From positions 1 through 64,000 of the forward strand of contig JAANBB010000082.1 of assembly GCA_014621425.1 (NCBI GenBank): a stretch of 64,000 nucleotides of DNA. Reading direction: 5' to 3'. Within the stretch, counting starts at the first letter, position 1. Every line of letters starts with the position of its first letter. This document shows positions 10,796 through 21,993 of the stretch, in pieces. A program made the translations under genes and the position numbers. The notes under the pieces are model-generated. The model had not been told where the DNA came from, did no database searches, and was given only the letters and a program-made list of their open reading frames with translations. Source of the DNA: Cylindrodendrum hubeiense. Taxonomy: Eukaryota; Ascomycota; Sordariomycetes; Hypocreales; Nectriaceae.

Positions 10796-12460
10796 ATGAC
10801 CATTGCAACCCTTCTTTTGTCGCTGAACGACTACGTTCGCCGAAGTCCAGGCGAGTCGATCCTGGCGTCGATAGTCCTCGCTCCCATCATCTACCTCTTC
10901 ATCAATGAGATAGTCCGCAGCAATGCCCGGATCAATCACATGAAGGGCCCTTCTGGACTCCCAATCGTTGGCAATCTTTGGGACATCCGCGTCAACGCTG
11001 CCGACAAGTACCGGGAGTGGTCCAAGAAGTTTGGCGAGGTCTACCAGATCCAGCTCGGCAACATCCCTGTCGTCGTCATCAACTCTGCCGGTGCTGCCCG
11101 AGACATCTTTGGCAAGCATGCCCAGGCCTTTAGCTCAAGACCCGAGTTCTACACATTCCACAAGGTATGCTCTCCATTCTACGTATCCCAGCCATCCACA
11201 TATTAATCCGTCTATTAGGTTCTCTCCGATACCGCTGGAACCACCATTGGCACGTCTCCCTACAGCGACTCATTGAAGCGCCGCCGCAAGGGCGCCGCCT
11301 CGGCCCTCAACAGGCCGTCGGTTGCGACCTATGTTCCCCATCTTGAGGTTGAGACCAGAGACTTCGTCAAGGAGCTCTATACCTACGGTGATGGTGGCCG
11401 CATCCCGGTTGACCCCATGCCCATGATTCAGCGTCTGTCTTTGTCACTGGCTCTCACTCTCAACTGGGGCACGCGCTTGAAGAGCCAGAAAGATAATCTC
11501 TTTGAGGAAATCACCCATGTCGAGGAAGAAATTAGCAAGTTCCGATCCACCACCGGCAACCTCCAGGACTACATCCCGCTTCTCCGAGTAAACCCCATCA
11601 ACTTCCATTCCTCCAAGGCTCGCGAAATGCGAAACAGGCGCGACAAGTATCTCACTGCACTCAACACTGGTCTCGATGAGCGCATCGCAAATGGAACCTA
11701 CAGCCCTTGCATCCAGGCAAATGTCATCATGGACAAGGAGGCCAAGCTCAGCAAGGACGAGCTCACATCCATCAGCTTGACTATGTTGTCTGGCGGTCTT
11801 GATACTGTTACCACTCAAGTTGCCTGGTTCATTGCCTACCTCTCTCAACACCCCGAGATCCAGGACAAGGCCGAGTCCGAGATTCGCAAGTTTTATGATG
11901 TTACGCAGCCCATGTGCGATGTCGATGACGACCAGAAGTGCCAATATATTGTTGCTTTGGTGAAAGAGTCCCTGCGATATTTCACCGTGCTCCGACTTGC
12001 TCTTCCCCGCGCCTCCATCAAGGATGTCGTCCACGAAGGCGTCACCATTCCCAGCGGCAGCGTCGTGTTCTTGAACGCCTGGGCCTGCAACATGGGTACG
12101 TAATAACCACAACCTCATTGATTGATCACGCTAACACTTAGAAAAGACCCCGCCGTTTGGTCGGACCCCGAGAACTTCCGCCCTGAGCGTTGGTTTGAGC
12201 AGCCTGATGCCCCGCTGTTCACCTATGGAGTCGGCTACCGCATGTGTGCTGGATCCCTGTTGGCAAACCGAGAGCTGTACCTCATCTATATGAGGCTCTT
12301 GAACAGCTTCCGAGTCGAGAAGTACGACGATGTCAACGTTCACCCTGTCCACGGCAATGCGGACCCGACTAGTTTGGTAGCGCTGCCCAAGAGGTATCGG
12401 GCCAAGTTTGTGCCCCGAGACCTCAAGAGTTTGAAGAAGGCACTAGATGTGGCCTCGTAA
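10796..12460 (+). CDS. phacB: CYP504-family P450, probable 3-hydroxyphenylacetate 6-hydroxylase
   Basis: Predicted 519-aa microsomal P450. Exons 10796..11164, 11219..12095 and 12147..12460; the last junction restores an Asp codon (CNM-DPAVW). An N-terminal hydrophobic anchor (about residues 22-40) is followed by a proline hinge (GPSGLPIVGN), the I-helix SGGLDTVTT, the K-helix ESLRY, the PERW signature and the haem loop FTYGVGYRMCAGS with ligand C449. This haem loop and the whole-length pattern match CYP504 enzymes, which hydroxylate phenylacetates; from recall it is closer to Aspergillus PhacB (hydroxylation of 3-hydroxy- or 3,4-dihydroxyphenylacetate to homogentisate-type products) than to PhacA (2-hydroxylation). 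The ATG at 10796 is preferred over the one at 10769 because it matches the usual short lumenal start. Adjacent fumarylacetoacetase and homogentisate dioxygenase genes agree with homogentisate as product. The A-versus-B subfamily call is less sure than the family. Confidence 0.85.
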
Positions 12461-12914
12461 GCACAATATGGCGACCTGGAGTCACAGGTTATGACATTGT
12501 AGGGGAAATAAGTGGTCATTATGTAGCCAGCCATGATCGACTATAGTCGAGAAATTCCACGGTGGTAGACCAAGAGGCATCGATTAAATAAAAAGTGTTT
12601 ATTCATCACCATGTCTGTTTAAGATATTCCGAATTCAATCAAAGATCAAAGATTGATCCTCCTAGTATCCAGATACCATCTCATTTACACGTCATTTAAG
12701 ATGAGAAAAAAGTTCAAAAAGGCATCTTAGCTGGGGTTGTGGAGGGAGACGGCCCTGTGATGTCATTTCCTCATTGAGATGCCTTATTAGGCCTAACCCT
12801 CAGTGCATGGTTATGGTTATTAATAAGGAATATCACAAATTTCATGGAATGAGGCTGCATAGAATACTTGTACTGGTGATATTTTCCTTCTATAGCTGGT
12901 CTATCTATAATGAG
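12461..12914. other. Convergent 3' region
   Basis: 454 bp between the stop codons of the CYP504 and fumarylacetoacetase genes. AT-rich with ATTTAAATAAA-type stretches; presumably both 3'UTRs. No TTCCGA element and no gene seen. Confidence 0.5.
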
Positions 12915-14265
12915 TTATACTTGAGTCACAGCCGCCAGAATTTGCCCGGAACATTCTCCGAATCCGACCAATCCATCCTCATTGCTGCCAGACCATCCCT
13001 TGATGACGACAGTATCACCATCGGCGAGGAAGTTGCGTACCTCTCCGCCGCCAATCTCAACCGGGAACTTGCCAGCCTTGGTCTGTTCTAAAATGCTACC
13101 ATGGGTACCCTCCTCAAATCCGGAGACGGTACCACTTCCCAGAAGGTCACCGGTTCGCAAGTTGCAACCGGAAATGGTGTGGTGGGCAATCATCTGGGGC
13201 CAGGACCAGAGAAGGTTCTTAGAAGAGGTGCGTGTAATGGTGCGCGAATTACCCTTGGCAGCTAAGCAATTGGGGTTAGTTTTTCCGCTGATTCGGATTG
13301 GCCCAAGATGGGGTTCACTTACTGCTGAGAGACACCTCTAGATTGATATCTAGCACATTGTCCTTTCGCTCCTCGCGGAGATAACTTTGCAACTCAGTCT
13401 CGTTTGTCAGGCCCTGAGTCCTGAAAGGCTCAAGGGCATCCGCGAGCACAACCCAGGCGCTGATGGTGGTGCCGAAGTTCTTAGCATTAAAGGGTCCCAG
13501 AGGAACATACTCCCACTGTTGAATATCGCGGGCGCTCCAGTCATTCATGAGCACATAGCCAAAGATGTAATCATCGGCCTGTTTCAGAGGGATGGGATGG
13601 CCAAGTGCATTGCCCTTGCAGATGAATGTGCCAATCTCAAGCTCAATGTCTATTCTGCCTGAGGGCTTAAAGACGGGAGTCGTAGCTCCCGGGGCAGGGA
13701 GAACTTGGCCAACCGGACGGTGCAGCGGCGTGCCAGAGACTACTACTGAACTTGCGCGACCGTGGTAAGCCACGGGCAGATGGTTGTAATTGGGCTGCAG
13801 CGCGTTGGCAGCACCCCGGAAGAGGGTTCCAACGTTGTGAGCATGGTTGCGACCAGCGAAGAAATCGGTATAGTCTCCGATGGCGAGAGGGAGATGAGTC
13901 TCAACCTCTGACAGGGGAATCAGGGCTGCCTTCTTCAGAGCCTCGTTGGTTTGCAAAGCCTCAGGGTAGGGGGTGTCTTCCCGGAAGACGTCACGGATGT
14001 ACTCGCGAACAACCCGGTGGACAGGCCGTCCAAGGGCAGCAAATGAATTAAGTGTGGGCTCAGAGAAGACTGCAAGCTTGTCGCTGGGGAAGTTCTGGAG
14101 CTTTGCAAAGCCACCCTCTTTGGCGAAGGTGGAGATGTCAAGAACATGGGCGCCGATTGCGATAGCCGGCCGGCGTGCGGGGATAGCCGTCGTAGAGATA
14201 ATGCCAAAGGGGATGTTGGCCAGGGAGAAATGGGACCCCGGGGGGATGGGAAGCCACGACTTCAT
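12915..14265 (-). CDS. fahA: Fumarylacetoacetase
   Basis: Predicted 429-aa cytosolic hydrolase that splits 4-fumarylacetoacetate into fumarate and acetoacetate, the last step of homogentisate degradation. Exons 14265..13323 and 13261..12915. Seen in sequence: the N-terminal SH3-like domain (SWLPIPPGSHFSLANIPFG), then the FAH fold with DFFAGRNHAHNVGTLFRG, YHGRASSVVVSGTP, the metal-binding acidic pair in DIELEIGTFI, the VLMNDWSARDIQQWEYVPLGPF block and the GDLLGSGTVSG segment, ending in the GFGEC motif. The His, Asp and Glu residues expected at the active site are present and the length is normal (about 420-430 aa). It is divergent from the homogentisate dioxygenase gene over 528 bp, the usual arrangement for co-regulation of these two steps. 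Assignment is very secure. Confidence 0.96.
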
Positions 14266-14793
14266 GTTGGATATTGTTGTATATTGTTGTGAAAGCGGGA
14301 TGTGCCTAGTATGTGCAATGCGTAGCCAAGGTCATGAGTCTAATTGCCGTGGCAAACGAGATGGAGGATAACTTGTAGGCTGAGCGTTTAATACACAAAT
14401 CCAGGGAATAATTGCCCCAAACAGGCTGCTGAAATAGCCAGGGTTTATTCCAAGGCCAAAGAACAGCTCCGCGTCGTTCGGACAAGTGCCGGCATGAATC
14501 GCCGGCATTTATTCCGACCAGTCAGCGAAAATTCCGCATTCCGAACTTCCACCATCTCGACCCGTCATGTGAGCCGTCCCGGAACCAGATTCCGTCGGGT
14601 CATTTTGGAGGCGGGTGTCAAGAACGGCAGCTGTTTGTAAGCGTTTTCTGGCCAATGCAGATGGTAGATAAGGAATGGTAATATGCCCGCTAAAGACTCC
14701 GGCCGAACCAAGTTTTGGTGTCGTGATATCCCCGCCATCCAGTCCCCGCACTGACCCCCATATTATTCACGATCCTCCATACAATCTGAGAAG
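14266..14793. promoter_or_regulatory. Divergent fahA/hmgA promoter with TTCCGA sites
   Basis: 528 bp shared by two consecutive pathway steps. Sites: TTCCGA 14512..14517, ATTCCG 14531..14536, TTCCGA 14539..14544 and ATTCCG 14589..14594, grouped 200-280 bp upstream of the hmgA start. A short direct repeat TATTGTTGTA (14275 region) sits next to the fahA start. Confidence 0.55.
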
Positions 14794-16356
14794 ATGCCTG
14801 TAACAAAGTTTGAAACACCGGAGAAATACAAGTATCTCAATGGATTTGCTTCCTTCCATGAGTATGTTGACACCACTGGGATTGAAGAATATATGTTGAA
14901 CAAGCCCGTCCAGATCAGAGGCCATAGAGGGAGCGCTCCCTATTGGCGCCAACTCGCCTCAGAAGGCACCATTTGGCCTTTACACAGAGAAGCTTTCTGG
15001 CACCGCCTTCACAGCACCGAGACATGAGAATCTTCAATCATGGCTCTACCGTGTCCTTCCGTCCGCTGCTCACTCTTCCTTCGAACCCTTCACCGACGTC
15101 ACCACCGGCAACTTCGGCGCGAAGCTAAACCATATTCCCAACCAACTGCGGTGGGACCCATTTGACATCGACAAGGAGGTAGACTGGATCCGGGGTCTGA
15201 AGCTGGCGGCAGGTGCTGGTGATCCAACCATGAAATCCGGTCTGGGAATCTACATCTATGCTGCTGGTCGCGACATGGACGCGAACACGGCCATGTATTC
15301 TTCCGACGGCGAGATGCTGATTGTTGGCCAACACGGTGTCCTGGACATCCAGACCGAGCTTGGTAACATTCTGGTTCGACCCAACGAGATTGCGGTTCTC
15401 CCTCGTGGAATCAAATATCGTGTGACGTTGCCAGCAGGCCCGGTTCGAGGCTATATCCTTGAGCTGTACCAAGGCAATTTCATCTTGCCAGAACTTGGCC
15501 CCATCGGATCCAACTGTCTCGCAAACCCGAGAGACTTCCAAATCCCCCAAGCCAAATTCGATGAGGATACGTCCACCACATGGTCCATCGTCAACAAGTA
15601 CAATAACGAGTTGTTTGTGGCAAAGCAGGGCCACACTCCCTTTGATGTGGTAGCGTGGCATGGAAAGTAAGTCACCAATTCCTTTAATTCCTCTACTACA
15701 TCGACCAATAATACTAACAATGATAGATGTGAGTTTTAGACACCCAAAGGACATCAATTATTCAATTTTGATAGCCAAACACTCCTTCGTGCACCAATAC
15801 TCGGGTAAGTGGACTTAGTTCGCCTTCAGTGCTAACACAGATTACAGATTACCCGTACAAGTACGACCTTGGTCGCTTCTCTGTTATTGGTAGCATCTCT
15901 TTCGACCACCCAGATCCTTCGATTTACACAGTTTTGACCGGACCCTCTGATCACCCAGGCACAGCCATCGCCGATTTCGTCATCTTCCCACCAAGGTGGC
16001 TTGTCCAGGAAGACACATTCAGACCGCCATGGTACCACCGCAACACCATGTCTGAATTTATGGGCCTAGTCTGCGGAGAGTATGACGCGAAGGCTGGAAA
16101 GGGATTCCAAGCGGCAGGAGCTAGTTTGCATAACGTTATGACCTCCCATGGTCCTGACGCTGCCACTTTCGAGAAGGCTAGCAACGCGGAACTGAAGCCA
16201 CATAAGGTTGTAGATGGAAACATGGCTTTCATGTTTGAGAGCTGTTTGTTCCTAGGTGTGACTGAGTGGGGACTCAAGACTTGCCAAAAGATCCAGCCCG
16301 AGTACAACCAAGAAAGCTGGTCTGATCTGCGTCCGCACTTCAAGAGGCCGGAATAA
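14794..16356 (+). CDS. hmgA: Homogentisate 1,2-dioxygenase
   Basis: Fe(II) ring-cleavage enzyme turning homogentisate into maleylacetoacetate. The protein matches the family throughout: [12 protein letters not shown] at the start, FTAPRHEN, the [10 protein letters not shown] cupin strand, FDVVAWHG, and the metal site with the His of RPPWYHRN, the Glu of MSEFMGL and the His of TSHGPD. Exon 2 (14921..15666) and the last exon (15848..16356) are firm. Two junctions are not. Exon 1 must end at 14865, using a poor GTTGAC donor, because the perfect GTATGT donor at 14863 breaks the frame. Between 15667 and 15847 the frame is kept either by one extra exon 15740..15804 (463 aa) or by a 2-nt exon at 15727..15728 plus 15775..15804 (452 aa). 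Both insert residues before the conserved YPYKYD block. Either the splicing is unusual or the copy is recently damaged. Confidence 0.9.
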
Positions 16357-16842
16357 ATGTTTCAGATGGAAACCATGTCATAAGGGTATTTCGTCATCGA
16401 TAATGTCAAAAGAAAGAAAGTGAACTCCACCCAATTTTGTTTCCCCAGATCTCACGATGGTGACAAGGGTTCCCCATGCCTGCCAATATTTCTCCACAAA
16501 CTACACGAGGGACCCTCGTCACCACGCAATTAGTTACGTAACCGAGGCCGGCAATATGTTGAATATTATCTTGACGTTGTTAACGGGATCGGAATACCTG
16601 AAGCAATGATGCGAGCAACTCGGAAAGTTCTTCGGAAAGCAACTCCCGCTGGAGAAAGTGACTCGGCTTAAGACTTGTCCTCAATAATTATTTGATATTA
16701 AAATGCTATTAATCACTCACGCGCTTGGATAACTCAGAAGGGACCTATCATCACAAATACATGTGTAAAAAAGAATCCATCACAATCTCCAATTTCAATC
16801 AGTGCTTACCGGTTGTTGTTACAGCTAACGATACCACGCTCT
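16357..16842. other. Convergent 3' region hmgA/permease
   Basis: 486 bp between convergent stop codons, with no gene. It nevertheless holds TCGGAA at 16589..16594, 16620..16625 and 16632..16637, although neither gene starts here. Confidence 0.5.
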
Positions 16843-18662
16843 TCATTTCTCTGTGGGTTCCACCCTTGCGTCCAAGATCACAGCCAGATCTGTCAGTGGA
16901 ACTTCGTACTTCTTCTTTCCAAAACCATAGTAGTAAATCGCGCCGAAGGCGGCCCAGCCAGCCAAAACGACAACGGAGTAGTTCATGTTTTGTGCGGTCA
17001 CTGGGTACGTCAACGGGAACGTGCTGAAAATGATAACGACGATCATCCACACAATGCTAATGACATTTGCGGCAATGCCAACAACGTGGGGCAGAACGAA
17101 TGGTCCAAAGTCGCTCCTCTTCAGCATACGGCGCCCGTAGAAGACCATATAAACAATAGGAAGCAGGTAGGACAAGTACAAGCCAATGATGGCCATGGAA
17201 AGAATGGCGTTGAAAGCAGTAGCATTGCCGAGGTAGATGAGACCAAGGAGGACCTGAAACGCAAGGACAGCTACCACAGCCCTGACAGGCACTTGAAGTT
17301 TTGGGTTCACGGCGCTGAAGTATTCGTCATAGGGAGTTGCCTTATCACGAGCGAACGCCCAAAGAGTGCGGGACGTGGATGCAAGCCCCGCGGCAGTTGC
17401 AGCAGTAGCAATGAGGACCGGCATAAGGGACATGACCGTTGCTCCTGCCCTAGATTGTGTGGCATCGAGGAAGATCTGCATGAAGGGGAATCCCGTGGGA
17501 GTTCCCAACAATGCATCGAGGGAGCTGGCGCAGTAAAGCAATACGATGCAGTAGATGAAGCCGATGACACCGTTAACGATGACGCTCCCAACCATGGCCA
17601 AGGGAACATTGCGGGCCGCATTGGGCAGCTCCTCTGCGAGATGGCAGGCCGCATCGTATCTATTCAAGGGTTAGTCAATGTCGTCTTGATAGGTTACGAG
17701 ACGATGGTTACTCACCCAAGAAACGGGTATACTGCACTCTGCAGACCAACGAGCCAGGAGACGCCATCACTCTTCCAGCCGCTGCTGTTCACAAACTCGG
17801 TGAAGACAAAAGTAGAAGTATTCTTTGGCGCCATGACTCCAAGGGTGATTACAATCGCCACAAAGGCGACAACATGGATGACTCCTAGAGAGAGGTTAGT
17901 CAAAGGTTGCAAATCGGACGGAGTGATTACTGACCAGAGATCAAGTTGATGTGAGGCATAGCTTTCATGCCCCAAATATTGAAGAATGCAGCGTAGGCTA
18001 AGATGGCCCAGTAGAAGAGCATACCCTGCCAGCGTGTGCCAACGTAGCTGTCATCATTAAGATTGATCAGGGACTGAGCTTGTAGGCCCGCGGCAAATGC
18101 GGCCGATGCGGTAAGAACAATCTGGCCGCCAACGGAAATCCATCCAGTTGCCCATGAAGCGGCAGACTTGGTCGACTCAGGGCAAAGGGCTGCCACCCAG
18201 TGATATTGACCTGTATTACACGCGTCAGTGTCTGTATATCTGCTGAGGTCGAGATCGGGAGGCCGTACCGCCTGCGGTGGGATAGATGGAAGCAATTTCG
18301 CCCAAGGAGACGACGATGCAAATTGTGCATAGGAACGAGAGAACGCTTCATTAAGTCAGCATACATAAGGTGGATAAAAAGTGGTCAGCTAGAACATACT
18401 AGTTGTAAAACAAGCAAGGCGGCCCGCCGCTGACCAGCGCAGCAGCAATAACTGTGGACAAAGCTTCCCATGTGGCCATCAAACAGAGACAGAGTGCGCC
18501 GAGAGCTGGAAGTGAGAAGGATCTGTTGAGTTCCTGCTGATGGCCCAGCTGAGCCAGGCGTTCCTCATCGCTGAGGTGGTTCAGGGGGCGCGAAACCGAA
18601 TGCTCAAGATCATGCATTCCCTGTTTGATGTCGACGTCACTAGGCGGCTTGTTGTCGTCCAT
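16843..18662 (-). CDS. APC-superfamily amine/amino-acid permease (GABA/choline permease type)
   Basis: Predicted 533-aa plasma-membrane transporter with about 12 membrane segments. Minus-strand exons: 18662..18400, 18345..18269, 18210..17935, 17884..17716 and 17659..16843, all phases consistent. A hydrophilic N-terminus with DEERLAQLGHQQELNR leads into the first helix (SFSLPALGALCLCLMATWEA); the second part holds the GEIASIYPTAGGQYHW segment and later the YDAACHLAEELPNAARNVPLAM loop, both diagnostic of the fungal UGA4/HNM1-like amino acid-choline branch of the APC family. The C-terminus is short and basic. Substrates in this branch are GABA, choline, polyamines and related amines. Beside an amine oxidase, uptake of an aromatic or alkyl amine is a reasonable inference, not shown by sequence. 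The upstream region carries TCGGAA palindromes. Confidence 0.88.
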
Positions 18663-19719
18663 GTTTGTAAAATATGTATTGTCGGTTGCTTGTTGATGGG
18701 ACGGGAAGCGACGGGGCGACGTGTTTATTAAGAGAGATGGTGTTATCTTTTAAGGGTGAAGCTTTGGGTTGTATGGGTTTGATTACCACCTCGCCTATGA
18801 CCCCTAGCTTTTTGTAAGCCACCAACAGCTAAGATACCCTTAGTTTCTCCCTACACACCGATCTGGATTGTGGAACTCGGAATCCGATTCCGCGTGGTAT
18901 TGCGGGGGTGGCGTACGGGGGAAGTGGAGTTGCCGCTGGTCCATCGAGGACGCACAATGCCATGTGAGATAAACAAGGAGTTCGCGGACAGGGGTTGCTT
19001 GACTCGAGCTACATTTCAGGAAACACGAAGCACCAACCGAGACAAACGTGGCGGCGCACATCACACGTTGTGTCGCATCACTGGCCAGGCCACATACCGA
19101 GTTTCCGGCGACTACGAGGGCTTTTCAGTTATGCCTTCCCCTGCATCTACGAGGAAGGATTAGAACAAGCTAGCTGTTCTGCAGCTCAGATCCACGCCGT
19201 TATCAGTGGATGACAGGGAGATATTTAGGGGACTTGGGTGCCGAAGCAGCCAGGCTGAAGCACTAGCCAGTGTTGAGACTCGTTTATGGGTGCAATATGG
19301 CGTTCCGACGCTCAGCTCGGTTCCGAACTAGCCAACGCTTCCCCGGCTAGTACTCGAATCAGCAATTGGTAACTGCTATCAGCTGCATTGTTGATTGTCG
19401 ACTAAAGGCTCCAGGATGCCAAGAAATCCTTGATACGGATGTAACACGGCAAAAGCAACGCGCTAGGTCGGTTATCTTTGGATCGTGCCGAAACTGGAGA
19501 AGAAAGTGAGAAAACATGACACCCCTGTAAAATTAGGGCCACGCCACAGCGAGCTATGCATAAGGAAATGCGGAGAAGTGAACGAACTAGTGTGGCAATT
19601 GGTCTAGGATCTTGGGTAATTGTGTCTCATTTATTTTTGTACAGTACAGGCTAATTCGGTGCTTCTACCATCCATCTCAGGTCCGGAATCAGTTCGGTTA
19701 CAGGTATTCCGCAATTAAT
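18663..19719. promoter_or_regulatory. Permease upstream region with TCGGAA palindromes
   Basis: 1.06 kb with no gene. It contains a 15-bp perfect inverted repeat CGGAAT-CCG-ATTCCG (18878..18892), TTCCGA at 19303..19308, the palindrome TCGGTTCCGA at 19317..19326, CGGAAT at 19684 and ATTCCG at 19706. The first lies about 220 bp upstream of the permease start; the last two are next to the 3' end of the amine oxidase gene. Confidence 0.5.
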
Positions 19720-21993
19720 CTACAGCTTGCCCTTCTCAATCTTAGGGCCCTTTCCTCCACTACAGCAACCCTCGGTCAACTTAGAACCGATATCGGCATT
19801 TGAAGGAACATCAAGAGCGGGGTTCTCCTTGAAGAAGTCTGACGGCTGGAAGTGGACTTGAAGCTTCTCAATGGGCCTAGAGGGAACGGGGGTCAGTGTC
19901 TGTTCAAGACTCACGTCTGTGGGAGTAGGGATTTCTTACATGACAGGCCAGTCCTCGACTCGGGGGTTATGTGTGAGACCGAAAACAGCCCAGAGAACGA
20001 TGTCCTCGTTGAGGACATCCTCGTTACGTGCTGCCGCATCAGCGACACCGCCGATTTCTCGGCGACTCTGCAGAGTATATCGACCTCCGGCGTACAGCTC
20101 ATCATCCTTGTACTTGGTGACCCAGAGATGGTGTTGAGCAAACAAAGCACGCTGTGCCTGAATGCTGTTGGGGTCGGCAAGCAGGAGCTGTGTCGCTGGA
20201 ATGCCGACCTTGTAGCCAACGGGCCTCCCGCTGACGGGGTTCTTCTTTCCTAGGTTCTGAACCTTGAAGGTACGGTTGTTGAAGGGAGCTACATCGACAC
20301 CGCCTGATGTGGTGATGGGCGTCGTGCGCACTTCGTAATAGTTTCCGTTGGGGTTCGTTCGCACATCTCTGCGCATTGGCAGACTCTCCTCTTGTACTAC
20401 AGTGTTGGAGTGGCCGTCAATGGCGGGATCCATGCGGACACAGAACACGTGTTGATGGTTCTGGGCCAGGGCACCGGGGCTGACCACGTTACCCCAGGGA
20501 GCGGTCTTTCCCTCGTCGATGTTGACGACGGACACGATACCAGTGGCTCGGGCCTCGACCTCGATGCCAGCCGCTTGATCGAACTTATAGGCGAAGATGT
20601 ATTCGTAGTTGGCGAGAGTGATGATAAACTGGACAACCAGCTCGCGGCGTCGAGTGACCACGGCTCGGCCAGTTCGCCAGTTGGTGTGCTTCCAGGCAAT
20701 ACCGTCGTCCTGCTCGTGCAAGCAGATGACATTCTTGGTCACCTCAGCGGAACCATCTGACTTGGTCAGAACACCATCAAAGTACTGAGAGGTTTTGTTA
20801 GTCAACTCGAATAGAACGTGCGTGATGGGTTCTATATCTTACCTTAATAACGCCGAGGCAGTCACATCCAAGAGTGAGGTTGTTAACGGCATGGCCAAGA
20901 CCACCGTCACCGAAATCAAATGCCTGCTTGCGGTGGAATGGTGCTCGGGGATCAGCATAAGGGACAGTCTGCAGTATTTTATCAGTAAGACGCCCTTAAA
21001 TCAAAAGATACTCTGGGAACATACCATGTCGCTGATGCTGAGACGGTACATAATCTCACGTCCATCGTATCGAACATCGTGCAGAACAGCTCCCTCACGT
21101 GGGTTGAAGGTGACTCTCATTCGCCACTTCTGCCACTCGATGAGGTTATCTGTGATGGTAAAGCTGGGGCCGTCGGGTTGCTGAACCGTCAGGGGCTTAA
21201 CGTCCTTTCGAGTCCCAAGAGGCAATAGCTCTGGGACATACTCGGCGCCCTTGCAGTGGTCGATAATTCCTCCCTCGACGCTAGATCCAATAAGAGAATC
21301 ACCAACTCCACCAGTTGCAGGCTCGTCGATACGAACAACCTCGTTCTTGTTCGCATCCATGATGGGAATAATGGGGATAGGGAAAGCGTAAAAGTTGGAG
21401 TCGGGGTTGCCGCTGCGAGTATCTCGGCCAAAGCAGAGACCCTGGAAGAAGCGGGTGTTGCCATCAGCCTCATCAGGGCCACCATACGGCCATGGCTCTA
21501 CAACAAGCTCGAAACCCTCGGGGAGCTTGATTTTCTTGATCTTCTCCTGGAAGAGAGGAGAATTCTTGATGCACTCCACGAGCTTATCAAACTCGAACCT
21601 GGTCTAAAGTTAGTCTTTGTGGACTCTGTAGAAACGGGAGTCCACTTACATAGTTAAGCTGGCATGGTGCTCAGATCCAACAATCTGGTGCTTCACGCGT
21701 TGTGACGTGCGAAGGTCGACAACGGACTCGTGATACTCTGGGGTCTTTGATCCGCTCTTGATGACATCATAGCGAGCCTCCGCCAGTCGTGCGGGCCTGG
21801 GAGTGAGCTCGTTGATTTTTCCGGCATGCTCAAGGGCGAGGAAGGGGATGACCTCAGCCTTGGGAGGCTCAATGAGGTAGACTGTGCGGAAATTGACAAT
21901 GGTTCCGGGGTGCAGGGCAAGAACAAGGTCACGAGCGTGGTTGGTCTCGTTGAGGGAGAGGGCGGAGAGGGGGTGGGGGATTCTAGCAGCCAT
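19720..21993 (-). CDS. Copper-containing primary-amine oxidase
   Basis: Predicted 681-aa homodimeric quinoprotein that oxidises primary amines to aldehydes with release of ammonia and H2O2. Minus-strand exons: 21993..21650, 21598..21025, 20968..20843, 20784..19940, 19876..19720. The topaquinone precursor is Y408 in TLANYEY; the catalytic base is D324 in QAFDFGDGG; copper ligands are H458 and H460 (NHQH) and H566/H567 (QHHLW). The two N-terminal small domains and C-terminal beta-sandwich have normal lengths. The protein ends in GKL, a possible weak peroxisomal targeting signal, and has a CC pair near the tail. It is divergent from the P450 reductase gene. In this cluster 2-phenylethylamine or tyramine are the natural candidate substrates (inference). 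Enzyme class is secure. Confidence 0.95.

Noticed and set aside
16813..17949. 378-codon plus-strand ORF
   Set aside because: It is the complement of the permease exons; composition is low-complexity (N, D, G, H rich) and the minus strand has strong family motifs and introns.
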